Assembly: GCA_018806915.1 (NCBI GenBank)
Contig: JAGKQI010000049.1
Span: 930,001-994,000, forward strand
DNA: 64,000 nt
Origin: Phytophthora colocasiae
Lineage: Eukaryota > Oomycota > Peronosporomycetes > Peronosporales > Peronosporaceae
Direction of reading: 5' to 3'
The notes under the pieces were generated by a model, which saw only the letters and a list, made by a program, of their open reading frames with translations, did no database searches and had not been told where the DNA came from. Below, piece by piece: positions 45,453-56,805 of this stretch (the first letter of the stretch is position 1; each line of letters starts with the position of its first letter). The position numbers were made by a program, and so were the translations under genes.

Positions 45453-45465
45453 GGTGGGGGAGAGG
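45453..45465 (+). promoter_or_regulatory. Possible central polypurine tract, element G
   Basis: GGTGGGGGAGAGG inside pol, just after the integrase core. It nearly copies the 3' tract GGTGGGGGAGGG (47751-47762). Element H has AAGTGGGGGAGAGG at the same place (39127-39140). Confidence 0.3.
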
Positions 45466-45833
45466 CTGTGCCGTCGCTCGACTCCGAGCTTGCTGATATC
45501 AGCCCTTCTGCTGTGCGTAAACAAGTCGATGACTTCCTCTCGGTGAGATTGAGCGTATTACGCCGTGTGCGTGACGCGATGGCCGAAAGCCAAGACGTTC
45601 AGAAGGAACAAGCTGATGCAAAAGGCAGAGGCAATATGTGGGAATTTAAGGTCGGTGACCAAGTTTTATTAAATGCTAAGAACCTACCTACACATGCAGT
45701 GTCGAGTGTCTTTAAGACGAAATTGCGTCCGCGCTTCATCGGACCGATACGGTCGTGGCCAAGAGGGGCCTGGCATACACGCTTGACTTGCCAAAGCGGA
45801 TGCGAACACACCCCGTGTTCTACGTCGGCTTGC

Positions 45834-47707
45834 TTAAGCCATATCGGGACCCCGCGGGGGTGAACGCGGAGGCGCTGGCGCCGACGGCACGCGCCCAGGC
45901 TGCGTCATCTGCAGCAGCAACGTCACCTGACCCCGCAGCTCAGCGAGCTGAAGCTCCTGCTGATGCAGGCAAGCGGTCAGGGACTGAGGCCCTTCGAGCC
46001 AAGCCACTCGGCTCTCGATCTCCTCCATGTCGTGAGCGAGACGGGCATGTGAATTCCAAACGCTATCCACGTTCCCTTGAAGGGACTGAGTCTGACTCTG
46101 GAGAGTACCGATCGAGTGATCGAGTTGGTACCAGGCGCGTTGCGACAGATAGCGCTCGTCACACTCATCGAGTATTGCGTTCCGCAGCGAATCGGCCTCC
46201 TCCGCCGTTTCTCGATGAGCAGGGGACTCCCCACTACCACGTGGAGCGCCTGATGGCGCGGCGTCGCCATCGTAGTCAAAACCAGTATCTGGTGAAGTGG
46301 CGTGGGTATCCTCATTCCCAAAACTCGTGGGAGTTTGAAGGGCCCCTGAGGCAGGACTTCCCTGACGTCGTGGACGCTTTTGATCGCGAAGATCGGAGGC
46401 GCCCGAAGGGCTCGAGCGGTCGACACCCGCTTCTCACCACTAGTGTGAGAAGCTGACGGACTAGCAGCCGAGCTCAGGCTCTGGTCCGTGGCTGGCACAG
46501 CCAGCGAGTCTCCCTCGGAGACTGGAGGAGCGTCCTGCGAAGCAGGGTGGGTGGTCTGAGAGGCGGGAGCCACTGCCGTTGTGTGGCGAGGGAAGCGGCC
46601 AGGCCGCACGCGTATCTTCGCGTACTGGAAGAGTAGACCTCGAGCGAGGCGGACGTCCACTTCGGCGCAGCTCTCCATGAGCCGGTCGAACGACGCGAGC
46701 TTCCGTGAAGCCTCGGCCCAGGTGGCCACATGGACCATGTAGTCCCGGGTGGTCTCTCCGGTTTGGAGCAGGAGTGGGTAAGTCCTCATCTGAGGCACAG
46801 ACTCCCGTCGTCGTTGCTTATCTAAGCGTTGCCGATACTCGGCGAGTGTGCACACCTACGGGGTCAAGAAACGCTCATGGAGCCCCTGCCGCTGCTGAGT
46901 CTCAGCCACCGTACGAGGAGGTCCGCCTATGGTGTAACCATGCGGGTTTGGCTGGGCCATCAACTGTTTCACCTGCTCGGCAGGGTCACGAGGCTCGAAG
47001 CCGTAGTCGCGCCGCGACGAAGTCCCTACGATACTCCGAGGAACTGGTCGACGCGTCCCTGGGGGACTGCTCATCGAGGCCTCCTGCGCCTCATCGAGCG
47101 GGTTGGAGATCGTCATCTCTACGCCTCCGGGCGGTTCGGGCTCATCACGAGCAGGAAGTGGTGGCGCGTCGCGCAATGCGTTGAGCACCAGGCTGGAGGG
47201 TCCCTCAGGGAACGGATTGGGCTGTCGCAATTGCCGTGGAATGGAATACCGACGCGGATCGCGTAGAGAGCGCTGCTCAGACCGAGTCGTCCGAGGGCTC
47301 GCAGGAGCAGGAGACGCAGGGGCATCGCCCGGTACGGACTCCTCATAGTCCACTTCGATCTCGCCGTCCTCGGCAGGAGAGCGACGCGGGTCGCGCGTCG
47401 GCGACGCTGTCGTGTACTCGAACGGCGAGCCATTACTACCACTTGTAGTCGGGCTGCTCTTGAACATCGCTCCGCAGCGAAGGCGAGAAGCCACGAAGTA
47501 CTCCGAGACGGAGAGCGTGAGAGGAGCCGAGGGATCAGGCGGGGAAGCGCGGAGGCGCTGAGGCTGTGAAGCCAGAACACGGGACACCCGAGGAGCGGTA
47601 GGCTCGCTGGGGCGAATGGGAGAATGTGCTCGTTGAGCCAGCGCGCACGCGCACTCTCGTCGAGAGAGTTCTTTTATCGGAAAGTTGCCGGTGACAGGCC
47701 TTGACAA
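45834..47707 (-). CDS. Antisense ORF of element G (one nonsense codon, one frameshift)
   Basis: A minus-strand frame runs from close to the 3' LTR to about 46440 with one TAG (46856-46858). It then needs a one-base shift near 46440 to continue to 45834. In-frame ATGs are uncertain: the first is at 47467, or the start may lie in LTR-initiated RNA. Features: a Pro/Arg/Ser-rich start, an acidic patch (DGEIEVDYEESVPG), a compact segment (YPLLLQTGETTRDYMVHVA, LMESCAEVDVRLARGLLFQY) and a C-terminal coiled coil (HDMEEIESRVAWLE; HQQELQLAELRGQVTLLLQ). From 46440 down it lies antisense to the chromodomain codons. I find no known family; the antisense ORFs of F and H look related. Confidence 0.55.
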
Positions 47708-47750
47708 GGCAGTTATGTCTGCGGTTGTAGATACTGCGTATCCACGGTTT

Positions 47751-47762
47751 GGTGGGGGAGGG
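47751..47762 (+). promoter_or_regulatory. Polypurine tract of element G
   Basis: GGTGGGGGAGGG immediately upstream of the 3' LTR. Confidence 0.8.
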
Positions 47763-48172
47763 TGTAACGGGTTACACGGCGCTGCGCGCCTTGGCTACAG
47801 TTGGTGTGACACACACCGACTATCACACGTCACAGATCTGTGTATGACACATCGTGTTTCCCACACGTCACATATGTAGCCACTTGTTGGCAGTTAGCTC
47901 AGGGCCACACATTGCATTTAGATTAGGATTTAGTATGTTAGATACTAAATCCGTTATATTCAGGATTAGGGCAATAAAATAAATAAAAATCAGTTTGCGT
48001 TTTACATAATTAGTGTTAGTTCCTTTATTATAGGGACACTGATTGTCAGAGTCCCGTATTTAGTGGACTACTTGGTTCTTGTATAGAACCGAAGGCTACT
48101 GCCTTGCAAGCAAGACTCTACGAGTCAACTAAACTTCCTCTGTGTCGTGCACACCTACGCAGCCCCGCTGCA
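47763..48172 (+). repeat. 3' LTR of element G
   Basis: 410 bp, differing from the 5' LTR by one missing G (GGGG to GGG near the start) and two substitutions seen by eye (GTGAGAG/GTCAGAG, TGGGCTAC/TGGACTAC). Followed by GAGTA. Confidence 0.95.
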
Positions 48173-48263
48173 GAGTACCTGGGAGCCGATTGAGCGGCTC
48201 CAGGTTGACTGCCCGAAGGCTGTCGCGTGCTGGGAAGAGGCACGGCGGCAGCCTCGTAAGTAG
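48173..48263 (+). pseudogene. End of element H chromodomain, beyond inserted element G
   Basis: After the GAGTA repeat the H frame continues as TWEPIERLQVDCPKAVACWE and ends in a TAG at 48261-48263. This completes the chromodomain whose first half ends at 40222, showing that G is a clean insertion. Confidence 0.85.
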
Positions 48264-48676
48264 TCCGCGGCTTTTTAGCCGCTGAACGGGGTTGGAACAC
48301 AGGTGTATGTGTTCCATACCCGCGCTCATTGTGAGCGCTGGACTGAGACTCAGTTCTCAGTCGCTCCATCATCAGATGGAGTTGACGTTTGCCTACGAGG
48401 TGGGCAAACTGGACACGAAGGTCCCGGAGGCGGAGGATGTCCTCCAGGTGATCTTCGTCACGGAGCTTGTTGTACTCCTGGGTTGACTTGACTGTCAACC
48501 GGACCCATTGCCAGAAGAGGTCCTCAGCGTCGATTTACGACGCAGTGTTCTCTGGGAGAACCCATGGGTAACCCCATGTGGGCTTGAGACCACCCTTAGT
48601 CTCAGGCTTCTTGCGAAGCGAGGTGAATTCCTTGAGAGGAATTCGGTGCTGTGCTAGAAGCACGCACCTGGCAACA
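48178..48676 (-). CDS. Antisense ORF of element H, N-terminal part (one nonsense codon)
   Basis: The minus strand reads IPLKEFTSLRKKPETKGGL, WGYPWVLPENTAS, a TAA (48535-48537), then IDAEDLFWQWVRLTVKSTQ and HLEDILRLRDLRVQFAHLVG in the same frame, running into the G insertion. It weakly resembles the TYPLLLQTGETTRDYMVHVA region of the antisense ORF of element G. The far N-terminus is cut by element D at 48677. Confidence 0.5.
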
Positions 48677-49052
48677 GCCCAAGTGTCAACTTGATCTCAG
48701 CGCTGGCACCGATATATGTTGGAACACCACCCATTCCCGACACCTTGGTCTGCTTGTGCGACTTAAGTCTGAGTCCGAGCTTACGCGTAAAGTAGTAACT
48801 CAGAATATTTATGGTCGCACCAGTGTCCAAGAGAATCTTGGTCCGATGGTCATTCACAGCACCATACACCATCACCACATCCCTCTTCGACCGATCAGGG
48901 TAGTTGTCCTCCCACCAGCCATAACACTCGCCATCCTTCAACCTGAACGACACTGTGTCGTCTGATGTCGGGACGGTGTTTTCGGCGATCTCAGGTAACT
49001 CGTTCCCTGAGTTTCCAGAAGGTATGGTCGATTCTTGGGCAAAAGTAGTCAT
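48677..49052 (-). CDS. Protease region of element D (truncated)
   Basis: The frame opens with an ATG near 49052 (MTTFAQ), downstream of and in a different frame from the gag stop at 49169. It contains the aspartic protease motif LLDTGATINILS and KVSGMGGVPTYIGASAEIK, and has no internal stop. It lacks the 10- and 11-bp deletions of copy 1. At 48677 the sequence changes to element H; the rest of pol is missing. Confidence 0.8.
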
Positions 49053-49168
49053 GCATTGTTGAGTGTTATCTTGAGTCTTCCTCAGCTCTGGTCCTACACA
49101 CACTAGAACACACAACTCCGGGGTAACGCCATGCCCGGCGCGTTTCGGATCCCCATCCGACGGGCATA

Positions 49169-52100
49169 TTAGTTTAACGGCTTTCCGGAGTCTGCCTCAT
49201 CACTTAGGAGTTTCTCCCGTAGGTGGTTCGGCATGTCCTTGAGTGCACCTTGTCGAGCAAGTTGCTTGAGTGCTTCCAGAGTTTTCAGATCTTCACAGGG
49301 TTTTCCAGGGTGTACTCTTCCGCATATTTCACAGGGTGGCATCCGACACATTCGACTCGGGTGTCCCTTCTCCTGACAGCGGTCACACGTGACGTCTCTC
49401 CAGCAATCTTTTTCTGAATGCCCTGAGCGTTGACATTTTTCACAGAACTTGTTCCAGTAGCCACTATTCTCATGACGCCTCTGGTGGAATCCCTGACCTG
49501 ACGATCCAGACGGGGACTGGGGCGGCGGACGCCATCCCATGTTATCCATCACTCGATATACTTCATTCGTCAGAGTCTGCATCCAATCTGCACTTGGTGG
49601 AGCCTTTGAATTGTTCGAAGATGCTTGCGCAGTACTTTCATCACGGGTAGACTCTGAAGTCGTACTTGGAGTTCTGGAATCACCAGTCTGATCTCTGGTA
49701 TCCTGATTGGATTTCAGAGATGCCTTGTGATTTTCAGAGTTTTCAGAATCATAATCTTCAGAATCCACGTTTCTTGCGACATAAGTCCGATGCACACGCT
49801 TGGGCTTGAACTGCCCTCGCGGAATATTATCAGCCCGGAAATCTCGAGACTTGCCAGGAGTCATCTCTTGGTCACCAGTTCGCCACACGTCTTCATCTTG
49901 CTGCAACGCATATTCCAAGTCTGAAATCCGTCGAAATCTCTGACCTTGCAGCGAAGTTTTCAGGCGTGCATCCTTAAGCTTCGTGATGAATCGCAGTACA
50001 TGCTTCTCAAGACGCTTGGACGACTTTCGGATATCGATGTCAGCTTTCCCAGCGGCAGAATTAAGTCGGTAGAAAAATTCAAGCGGAGTCTCAGAGTCTT
50101 TCATAGCCATCGTGAAGTACCTCTCAGAATACGATGACCGAGCTTTGCAATAACGTTTCTTGAACTCTGAAGACAATTCTTTCCAGTCACGGGACACACT
50201 TTTGGGAAGCTGGTTAAACCAGTCTCGCGCAGACACGGGAAGCTTCAATTTAAGTTCCTGGATGCGCGTCTTAGTCGACCATCCTCCTTGAGAAGCCATA
50301 TTCGTAAACCGTTCCCACCAGTGGACACGTTCCCTGAGCGTAGCTCTGGGGTCGAATTCTCCAAGGTTGTTAGAGTTCATGAACGGCCTTAGTGTTAGAA
50401 GTGTGGTTCCGGCCTGCGCTTGAGTTGCTGTCGTCAGATTCACCACATCACCTGGCTCCGAGTTCTCGGATGACGAGCTCGCAGAGTCTGAGCTCGAGTC
50501 ATCAGAATCTCCGCCAGAGTCTGGCGCTCTACCATGACGTTTCTCTCTGCGAGACGATCTTCGGTCTCCACTTGGCCGTCTAGCTTCTGTTTTCCGCGGC
50601 GGATCTCGTCTTGGAGTAGACTCACGTCTGGTATCACCCTCAGCCTCTGTCACCGGGGTCACTTGAGTCACTTGGGTGGCCGTAGCAGTAGTAGCGACGC
50701 CATTCCTCTCAGCCTTCACTCGCTTCGTCCCCGTGCTTCGTGCAGGGGCGGCTTGCTGGAAGGTCGCAACCTCTCGGGATTCCGTGTTGAGGACCGGTGA
50801 ATGTGATATGGGTTCAACCCCAACCCTACTTGCGTCACTTCTGATCTCCGACCCTGATACTGGATACATAGTTGCAACTTCAGGGTTCCCAGTGTTAAAC
50901 ACCGGGGTTGCAGTTGCTGAATCAGGGTGACCGACCCTTCGCGCCTCTTGAACTTGGGATAATGTCGCTCGAAGGTTTCTCAACTGACCGGCTTGGAACC
51001 GTTGCATGTTCTGAGAACTTTCTTTCTCCCTATCGCGCTCGGCTTCCATGACTTTCATTCGCTGCTGTAAGGCTTCCATTTGAGAAATCCAGTCTCGTTT
51101 CATCTCGTCAGTCGCACGCGCACGTTCGGCCTCAGTCTCAGCCTCTCTTTGTCGCCAGCGTTCAGCAAACTCTGATTCCAGACGTTGGTTTTCAGAGTTC
51201 CAAAGCTCCTATTTCAGAGTTTCCAACTCTGCCGTGCTGCGATTTCTGAGTTTGCTTTCAGATACCAGACTTCTGCGTTCTTCGGCGTCGTCAGCACGCC
51301 TCTCAGCTTCCAGCGCGTTTTCTGACTTCAACAAGCGCTCAGTGAGCGTCTGAATCTCGCGTCTTGCCTCCAAGTCATGTTGTTCCCGACGACGATCGCG
51401 TTCCATGGACTCCAAGCGTTCTCGGGCCAAGAACTCCATCTGCGCTTGCTCCATCCGGCTTTGCCACTCCTGCTGTTGCCTCATGACGTTCAACTCGATC
51501 TGAGCAGGTCCTGACCTCTGAGAACTTCGAGCTTCAGACTTCGTACGACTCGACGCGATGGAACTCAAGCGTCGGGACGGTGATCTTAGAAGGTCTTCAC
51601 TTTTCACACTTTGGTGATGGCTCTGGTGGCTTTCGCTTCGAGTGGAGGCAGATACAGGTGGAATCTCCGGAGTTAATTGTCTGAAATCCCGTGAAGAACT
51701 TCCGACAGACGCCTGGTTTCCAGATTTCGCGTCCAACACCTCTGGTTTCTCTTCCAGCATGTCGACATCCTCGAGCTCTGATCTCACTGGTAACAGCGTT
51801 CGCGTCACTTGGATCCCCATGCCTTCAGAGACTGCTCCTCCCACATCAGCGCCTTGAGCAATTACCAAGCTTCCTGTGGACAGCGGCATATGTGATGCTG
51901 CCCCTCGACTCATGGACATCAAGGACGAGTCCGTAGAGCTTCCGCGTGAAGTCTGGAATCCCGACGACTGGTCATCCGAGGTCCCGATGACACTGGGAAC
52001 TAGCACGTCCGACATCCGAGTCTGAGAAGTGTTGTGATCTTCAGACATTGGAGTTTCAGATTCTGGTCGCGTGTTATCAGAGCGACTCTCATACTGCGGC

Positions 52101-53413
52101 AGTGAAGACAGCGATGGCGTTGATAAAGCTGACGGTGTTGACGGGACTTGTGGGCGCGGTGGTCTCTGCTGTAAGCGCTTGGACCGCGGTGGCTCGTCAC
52201 TGCTGGAACCATCGGAACTGTGTGTCACTCGGAGTCCGGTCACCCGGAGTCGCATGATCAGTCGTCGTCCTTGTAGGTCAGCATCCTTGTCAGGTAATAC
52301 ACGGTCTGCTTCATCTTGGCTTGTTGTGTCTTCTCGTTTCATGTCTTCTGGGAGTCGGTTCACTTGAAACCTGGCGGTCACTGTGGCCCACTCAACCAAT
52401 TCCACAGCGAGTCGACTCTGAAGTTCGGACGCCACACTGCGTACTTGAGACTCAAAGACGGCTGACGCCTGCGTCTGAGACCAGGTTGGGAGGAGGTTCT
52501 GAAATTCGAAACCTGCCTCGTACAGCATTGTCTGAAGAATTGCTACGCACTCTGGTGCTGTCAACTTACTCATCGGGATCTCGACGTAGGAAAGGTCTTG
52601 GATCCGACCAAAACCATGACGCCTCACGTGAAACTCTGAGATCCACATATCCTCAGGGAAGACAGAGGAACATCGCCACTTGATGTAGTCGCCGGTCGCT
52701 GCAGCAGCTTTCTGGAAAGCATCAGCACTAGGCTTCATCGTCGGCCACATATACTCGATGCTTGGCGGGACGACCTTGCCTGTGTCCATATCTCTCCAAC
52801 GGCGGAACTCACGACGCACATACCTCAGAGCTCGTTCCCCGTCAACCGAATCAGCCCTCCCAGACTCATCAGACGGTGTCTTCAGAGACTCTTCGGACTT
52901 GATCGCCATGTCATCAGACATTGGTGTGTCCTCAGATTTTGGGGATTGCGGAACATGTTCTTCAGAGAGTCCGGGTTCTGGTTTCACTTCATCCACGGAC
53001 TGGCCGGAAGCTGTCGAGTCTGAACGCAGATCGATCACTTCCAGAGGCTCAACTTTCATGTCGGCGCCTCCCTCAGACGCCTCATCACCACCCTCACGGG
53101 TAGTTGTCACCTCGTCACCAGAAGCTTCGACTTCTGACGGGCCTTCAGAACCTTGTTCACCAGAGACAGCAGGTGTCTCCTGAGCTTCTGGCTCTTCAGC
53201 AGGCTGGTCTTCGACCGCCGGTTCTGGGACGCTCACATTCTCAGCTGCCTTCTTTTCTCGCGCAGCTTTCCTCTTCTCGCGGGCCGCCTTCTGGATAGCA
53301 TCCAGGTCTGGTTGCTCCTCAGGCGACAAACCTTGTAGACGCTTGGATTGACGTGTCGGAATACTCCGACCACGACCACGGCGTCCTCCTCTCGTAGATC
53401 CTGGTGTAGCCAT
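49169..53413 (-). pseudogene. Gag of element D, one nonsense codon
   Basis: ATG at 53413, stop at 49169, one frame of 1,415 codons broken only by a TAG at 51209-51211 where copy 1 has Ser (TCG). Order: basic Gly/Arg start with RQSKRL, acidic Ser-rich part, conserved FGRIQDLSYVEI domain (about residues 270-330), Ser-rich linkers, Glu/Arg coiled coil (about 630-800), capsid-like domain (HWWERF, SARDWFNQLPKSV), and three zinc knuckles (CEKCQRSGHSEKDC, CDRCQEKGHPSRMC, CEICGRVHPGKPC). It is the best complete view of this unusually large Gag. It matches 6993-12133 and lacks the 904-bp insertion seen there. Confidence 0.85.
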
Positions 53414-53486
53414 CTTGAATATAGACGCTTGACAGGAAACTTTCTCTTCTTGTATTCTCAAATCCGGTGATATCACGATTCCAAAG

Positions 53487-53504
53487 ATCCGGGCACGCGC
53501 ACCA
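53487..53504 (-). promoter_or_regulatory. Primer binding site, element D
   Basis: Identical 18 bases to element B, two bases inside the LTR. Confidence 0.75.
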
Positions 53505-53506
53505 GT

Positions 53507-55197
53507 TGTCGCGAAGTCGGTGAAACTTTGATCGCGGAGCAGGGGGGTGTCTAGTGAACCCTAGTTATACAACTACTGAAAAGGGGTTTTCAGAGTCGTA
53601 CAACGGTAGGTTGGCGTATGGTACCTTGCGGTATCCTCGTGGGTTCGTTGTCTTCGGAAATATGACCCTCGCCGGAGTCTGAGAATGTGTTGTGAAGAGA
53701 AGTAGGGGTTCCCTTGGAGTCCGGTGTCGGTATTCAGGAAATCCTTCCAGGAGCGTTCGGGAGTCGGAATCTCTGGAAACCAAAGTGTTTTCCAGGAAGT
53801 CGGCGGTCGAAAAGAGGTTAATATACCAGAGAAAGTCTGAAATCGGTGTCTGAATATCACAAATCCAGAACCGAGATACCTGACTTTCAGAGATAAACAC
53901 CCAATATACAGAGTTCGAAAATATACAAATATATACAGCCGTTCTTATTCTTTCTAGGCCCTTGAACGGTGGGCTAACACTCCACGTCAACTAGGGACTT
54001 GTTACCAGACACCTGGTCTGTCTGGTATCCCTTTACGTTCGCGCACCACCCTCTAGTATAGAGGGAAAATATAAACCAATACAATCGGCTATATATAACA
54101 GTCTACCTTGCACTCTGAAAACGACTGTCTAGTTTCCAGAGCCTGTCCAAACGAGCAATATGAAATGGGCTACCGCTAGAGACAAAACAAACGACCCAAC
54201 TAGGATATGGAATAGGCGGGTCCTTTCAGGTCTCTGCGTTACCTGATCTCCACCTAAGGGGATTGAATTTGGTGGAGATCACACGACGTACGTGATGACG
54301 TAGTGGCTTGAATACCTCTCAAGCGGACTTGTGCAGTAGCAAGCAAATTGAACTCTGTTTATCGTTTATCTTCCTCATAGCTATCATATCTTTCCGGTAT
54401 CTCTCTTCTTCTTGTCATCTTTTGCGTCCTTTCAGCAGTCAGTCTTCATATGTCAGGTACACTTGGCTCTTGTATATATAAGATGTCTTGACTTGATCTC
54501 AGTATGCAGTCTGTGCAGCCGATCTCGATGGGTTAACAGGTAGGGACGTCATTACGGGGGATGTGCAGGTCAGTAATCACTTGAATGCGTGACTTGAACT
54601 TGGGTTTACTTGGTTTCAGTATGGTCTTGGATCTTCGGTGGTTTCAGAGTCTGATATCCTGGTTTTCAGAGTCTGATATCACTTGGTTTTCAGAGTCTTA
54701 GTCACTCAGAGTTAGAGATACCAGAGTCTTGAGTACGAAACCAGAGTACCCTTGGAGCACCAATGCTACAACGTACATGAAGATCTTGAGGGTTGCACGG
54801 GTGCGCGGCGTCCGGCGCGCGATACTTGGTCTCTGCGGGAATATATTGTGAATCCTTGAACCATCCATCGTCGCGCTGGACGGTAACGGGATGAGGTCTC
54901 TCAGAGATACGTTCTTCTGAGAGACTTTCCGCCAGAACTTAGGCACTCATCGTCGGGGAAAGTCCGGTGACCAGACAGAGTGTAGTTGACCTTCAGAGTT
55001 GTGCACACTCTGAAGTACACTTCCGGTACTTTGGGCCCCTTTACAGTCAGGCGAAGGTTTATCCACAATCTTCCACAGATGTCGCACGGGTGCGGCCGCG
55101 TCCCAAAGTCCCTTTCGCTTATAACCCATAGTATAACCAATCACATCGTAACGCAATATCCACCTGTCGCTTGAAAATCGGAAATAACATCATGTCA
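53507..55197 (-). mobile_element. 5' LTR of element D (1.69 kb)
   Basis: TGTCGCGAAG (53507) to CATCATGTCA (55197). Duplication partner of 12227-13901; the same piggyBac sequence follows. Confidence 0.85.
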
Positions 55198-56231
55198 AAA
55201 AGCTGCCGCAGACCTGGTCGGTCCAAAAGAACCTCCATACAGATCGGTCGCTCCAGGCATTTGTAAATCACCTAAAAGGAAAAGATACAGAATTAGATTG
55301 ATGCACGTATTCTTATTCTGTATAATACTGACTTACTGGATTGATGTTCATCGTAGATTTTCCACCCACTCACCCCAAGCTCTCTCATTGCCCTGTCGTC
55401 CTGTTGTTCGAATAACTCGCTTTCGTCCTCAAAGTCACTGTCAGACTCGATATCACTGTCGTACTCCACTGTGAGCAACGTCGGAACTCCAAGCTCTTCG
55501 TCACTGACTGCAGCATCTTCATCCTCAGCAACCGCGTCACGGCTGTCACATAAGTTGATGTCGTCCGCAGCAACAGGTCCAAAAAAGGCTTTCCGTCCGC
55601 AACGCATCCATAAAGTGATCACCGTCAAACAACTCCAGGAAGTCGCTATCATGCCCCGTACTAACTCCTTTTTCCCGCAAGCGCTTGTTCTGTAGGATAC
55701 AGAATAGGGCTTGTAGTACCCACACCTTCTTCTGTAACATCCGGAGCTGATGTTTCAGCAATAGGAGATGACGTGTCCAACGAATGATCCTGAGCCAAGC
55801 GCGTTGGAGATTCTTCAAGAGAGGTCGTCGGAATGGGTGACCCACCAACGCCATTCGCAGAAGACGGGAGGGACGGCTGGCACGGGCTCTGGGGCGGTGA
55901 ATGGTGGCAACGTAGGGGTGACAGCGGCTACAGTAGGAACCGACAGTGGTAACAACAGCAGCAGTCCATTCTTTCGAGCGAAAGCCATCAATTTGTTTTC
56001 CCCTGTCGACAAAATATGTTCCAAGTCAGTAATAATGGTAGAAACGTGCATACAGAACATCGTACCGATAAAATAGTCCACATTGCGCTGTGAGGCCTCC
56101 AACCGCCCACGAATCCCAGGTTTGACGTATGTGTAATCGACACTGAGACCTCGTGGCTTCCGGGCCTTCCATCCAGCTTTACTCAGGTCTCTCCACAGTT
56201 GCTTAAAATGCTTCTTGTTCGGCGCGTTCAT
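55198..56231 (-). pseudogene. piggyBac transposase N-terminal half, copy 2
   Basis: Counterpart of 13902-14931 with ATG at 56231, the same KKHFKQLWRDLSKAGW motif, the same intron and the same frame breaks. An additional difference near 55675 (AAGCGCTTG against GGTTG) alters the middle exon. It ends at the LTR at 55197. Confidence 0.65.
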
Positions 56232-56414
56232 CGTTGAGATAAAGAACAAATTGCAAAATGAATGGTTGGCAAACCTCTGGCGGATTTGTATCGTATTTTT
56301 TATGGAGGGTGAATAATCGCTACCTATCTTCCCAGCATACTCCACAAGGATAATCATCGCGTCTCTGCCCAATACAAATATTTAGATGTGGCTTGATGGC
56401 AAGATAGCCAAATA

Positions 56415-56805
56415 TTAAATCTTATCATACTGCTTAATCTGTATGATACAGAGCAGCGCTTTAGAGGGGTTAAGAATGGCCTCAAAGTTATAATCAATGA
56501 AATGATCGATGTATTGATCAGTATTCTTAATAAAGTACTTTGTCAGTAGCGAACGAATTGTATTTGGAGCTGGGCGATAAATAATCGGAATGACTCGATT
56601 TACGAGCTCACACTGATTCTTCTTATGGTTTCGAAGTTTGTCTGAGCTGACAAACACCATCTCACACAATGGGCATCGGTATTTACACTGAATAATATCA
56701 ATATTCTTAATGTAAAGAGCATGGTTCTCGTGGGATAGAATATTGATAACATCGTACTCCTTGTCTGAACGTCAGATGCATTCAACATTTCCCGTCTCCA
56801 CATCC
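56415..56805 (-). pseudogene. Polinton-type polymerase fragment, copy 2
   Basis: Corresponds to 15099-15490 (C2H2-like finger and the degenerate Exo I region YNFEAIL). Similarity to copy 1 stops abruptly after CACATCCATC at 56805, where piggyBac-side sequence begins. Confidence 0.55.

Larger units (their letters stand above)
41668..46456 (+). pseudogene. Pol of element G: protease, RT, RNase H, integrase, chromodomain
   Basis: After a TGA (41710-41712) the protease shows LIDSGASGNY. A 93-bp repeat linker (42334-42725) follows. RT has WRIVHAFNKLN, SALDLVDGYYQL, PQGLSNAPATF and catalytic YFDD. RNase H has VVCDASDFAIG and LADALSRRPDYE. Integrase has CETCQRVKP, Asp in SMDFVFGLP, Asp in VSDRDPR and Glu in QTDGQTERVNR. 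A C-terminal chromodomain follows (NQYLVKWRGYPHSQNSWEF, about 46200-46380). Frame breaks: one base lost in the last repeat unit (near 42650), one lost near 45169, about four gained near 45440 (TAG 45440-45442), one lost near 45748. All catalytic motifs are present, so decay is recent, but no full polyprotein can be made. Confidence 0.9.
40228..48172 (+). mobile_element. Element G, complete Ty3/gypsy chromovirus-type element
   Basis: 7,945 bp between 411- and 410-bp LTRs with TG...CA ends. It is flanked by the 5-bp target duplication GAGTA (40223-40227 and 48173-48177). It contains primer site, gag, protease, RT, RNase H, integrase, chromodomain and polypurine tract, and is inserted in element H. 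The LTRs differ at about three positions, so the insertion is young, yet the coding frame has at least seven disruptions. Confidence 0.95.

Noticed and set aside
45977..46240. Continuation of the long minus-strand frame through the chromodomain antisense in its original frame
   Set aside because: That part reads as featureless Arg/Pro-rich sequence. The shifted frame gives a coherent coiled coil, so a frameshift near 46440 is the better reading.
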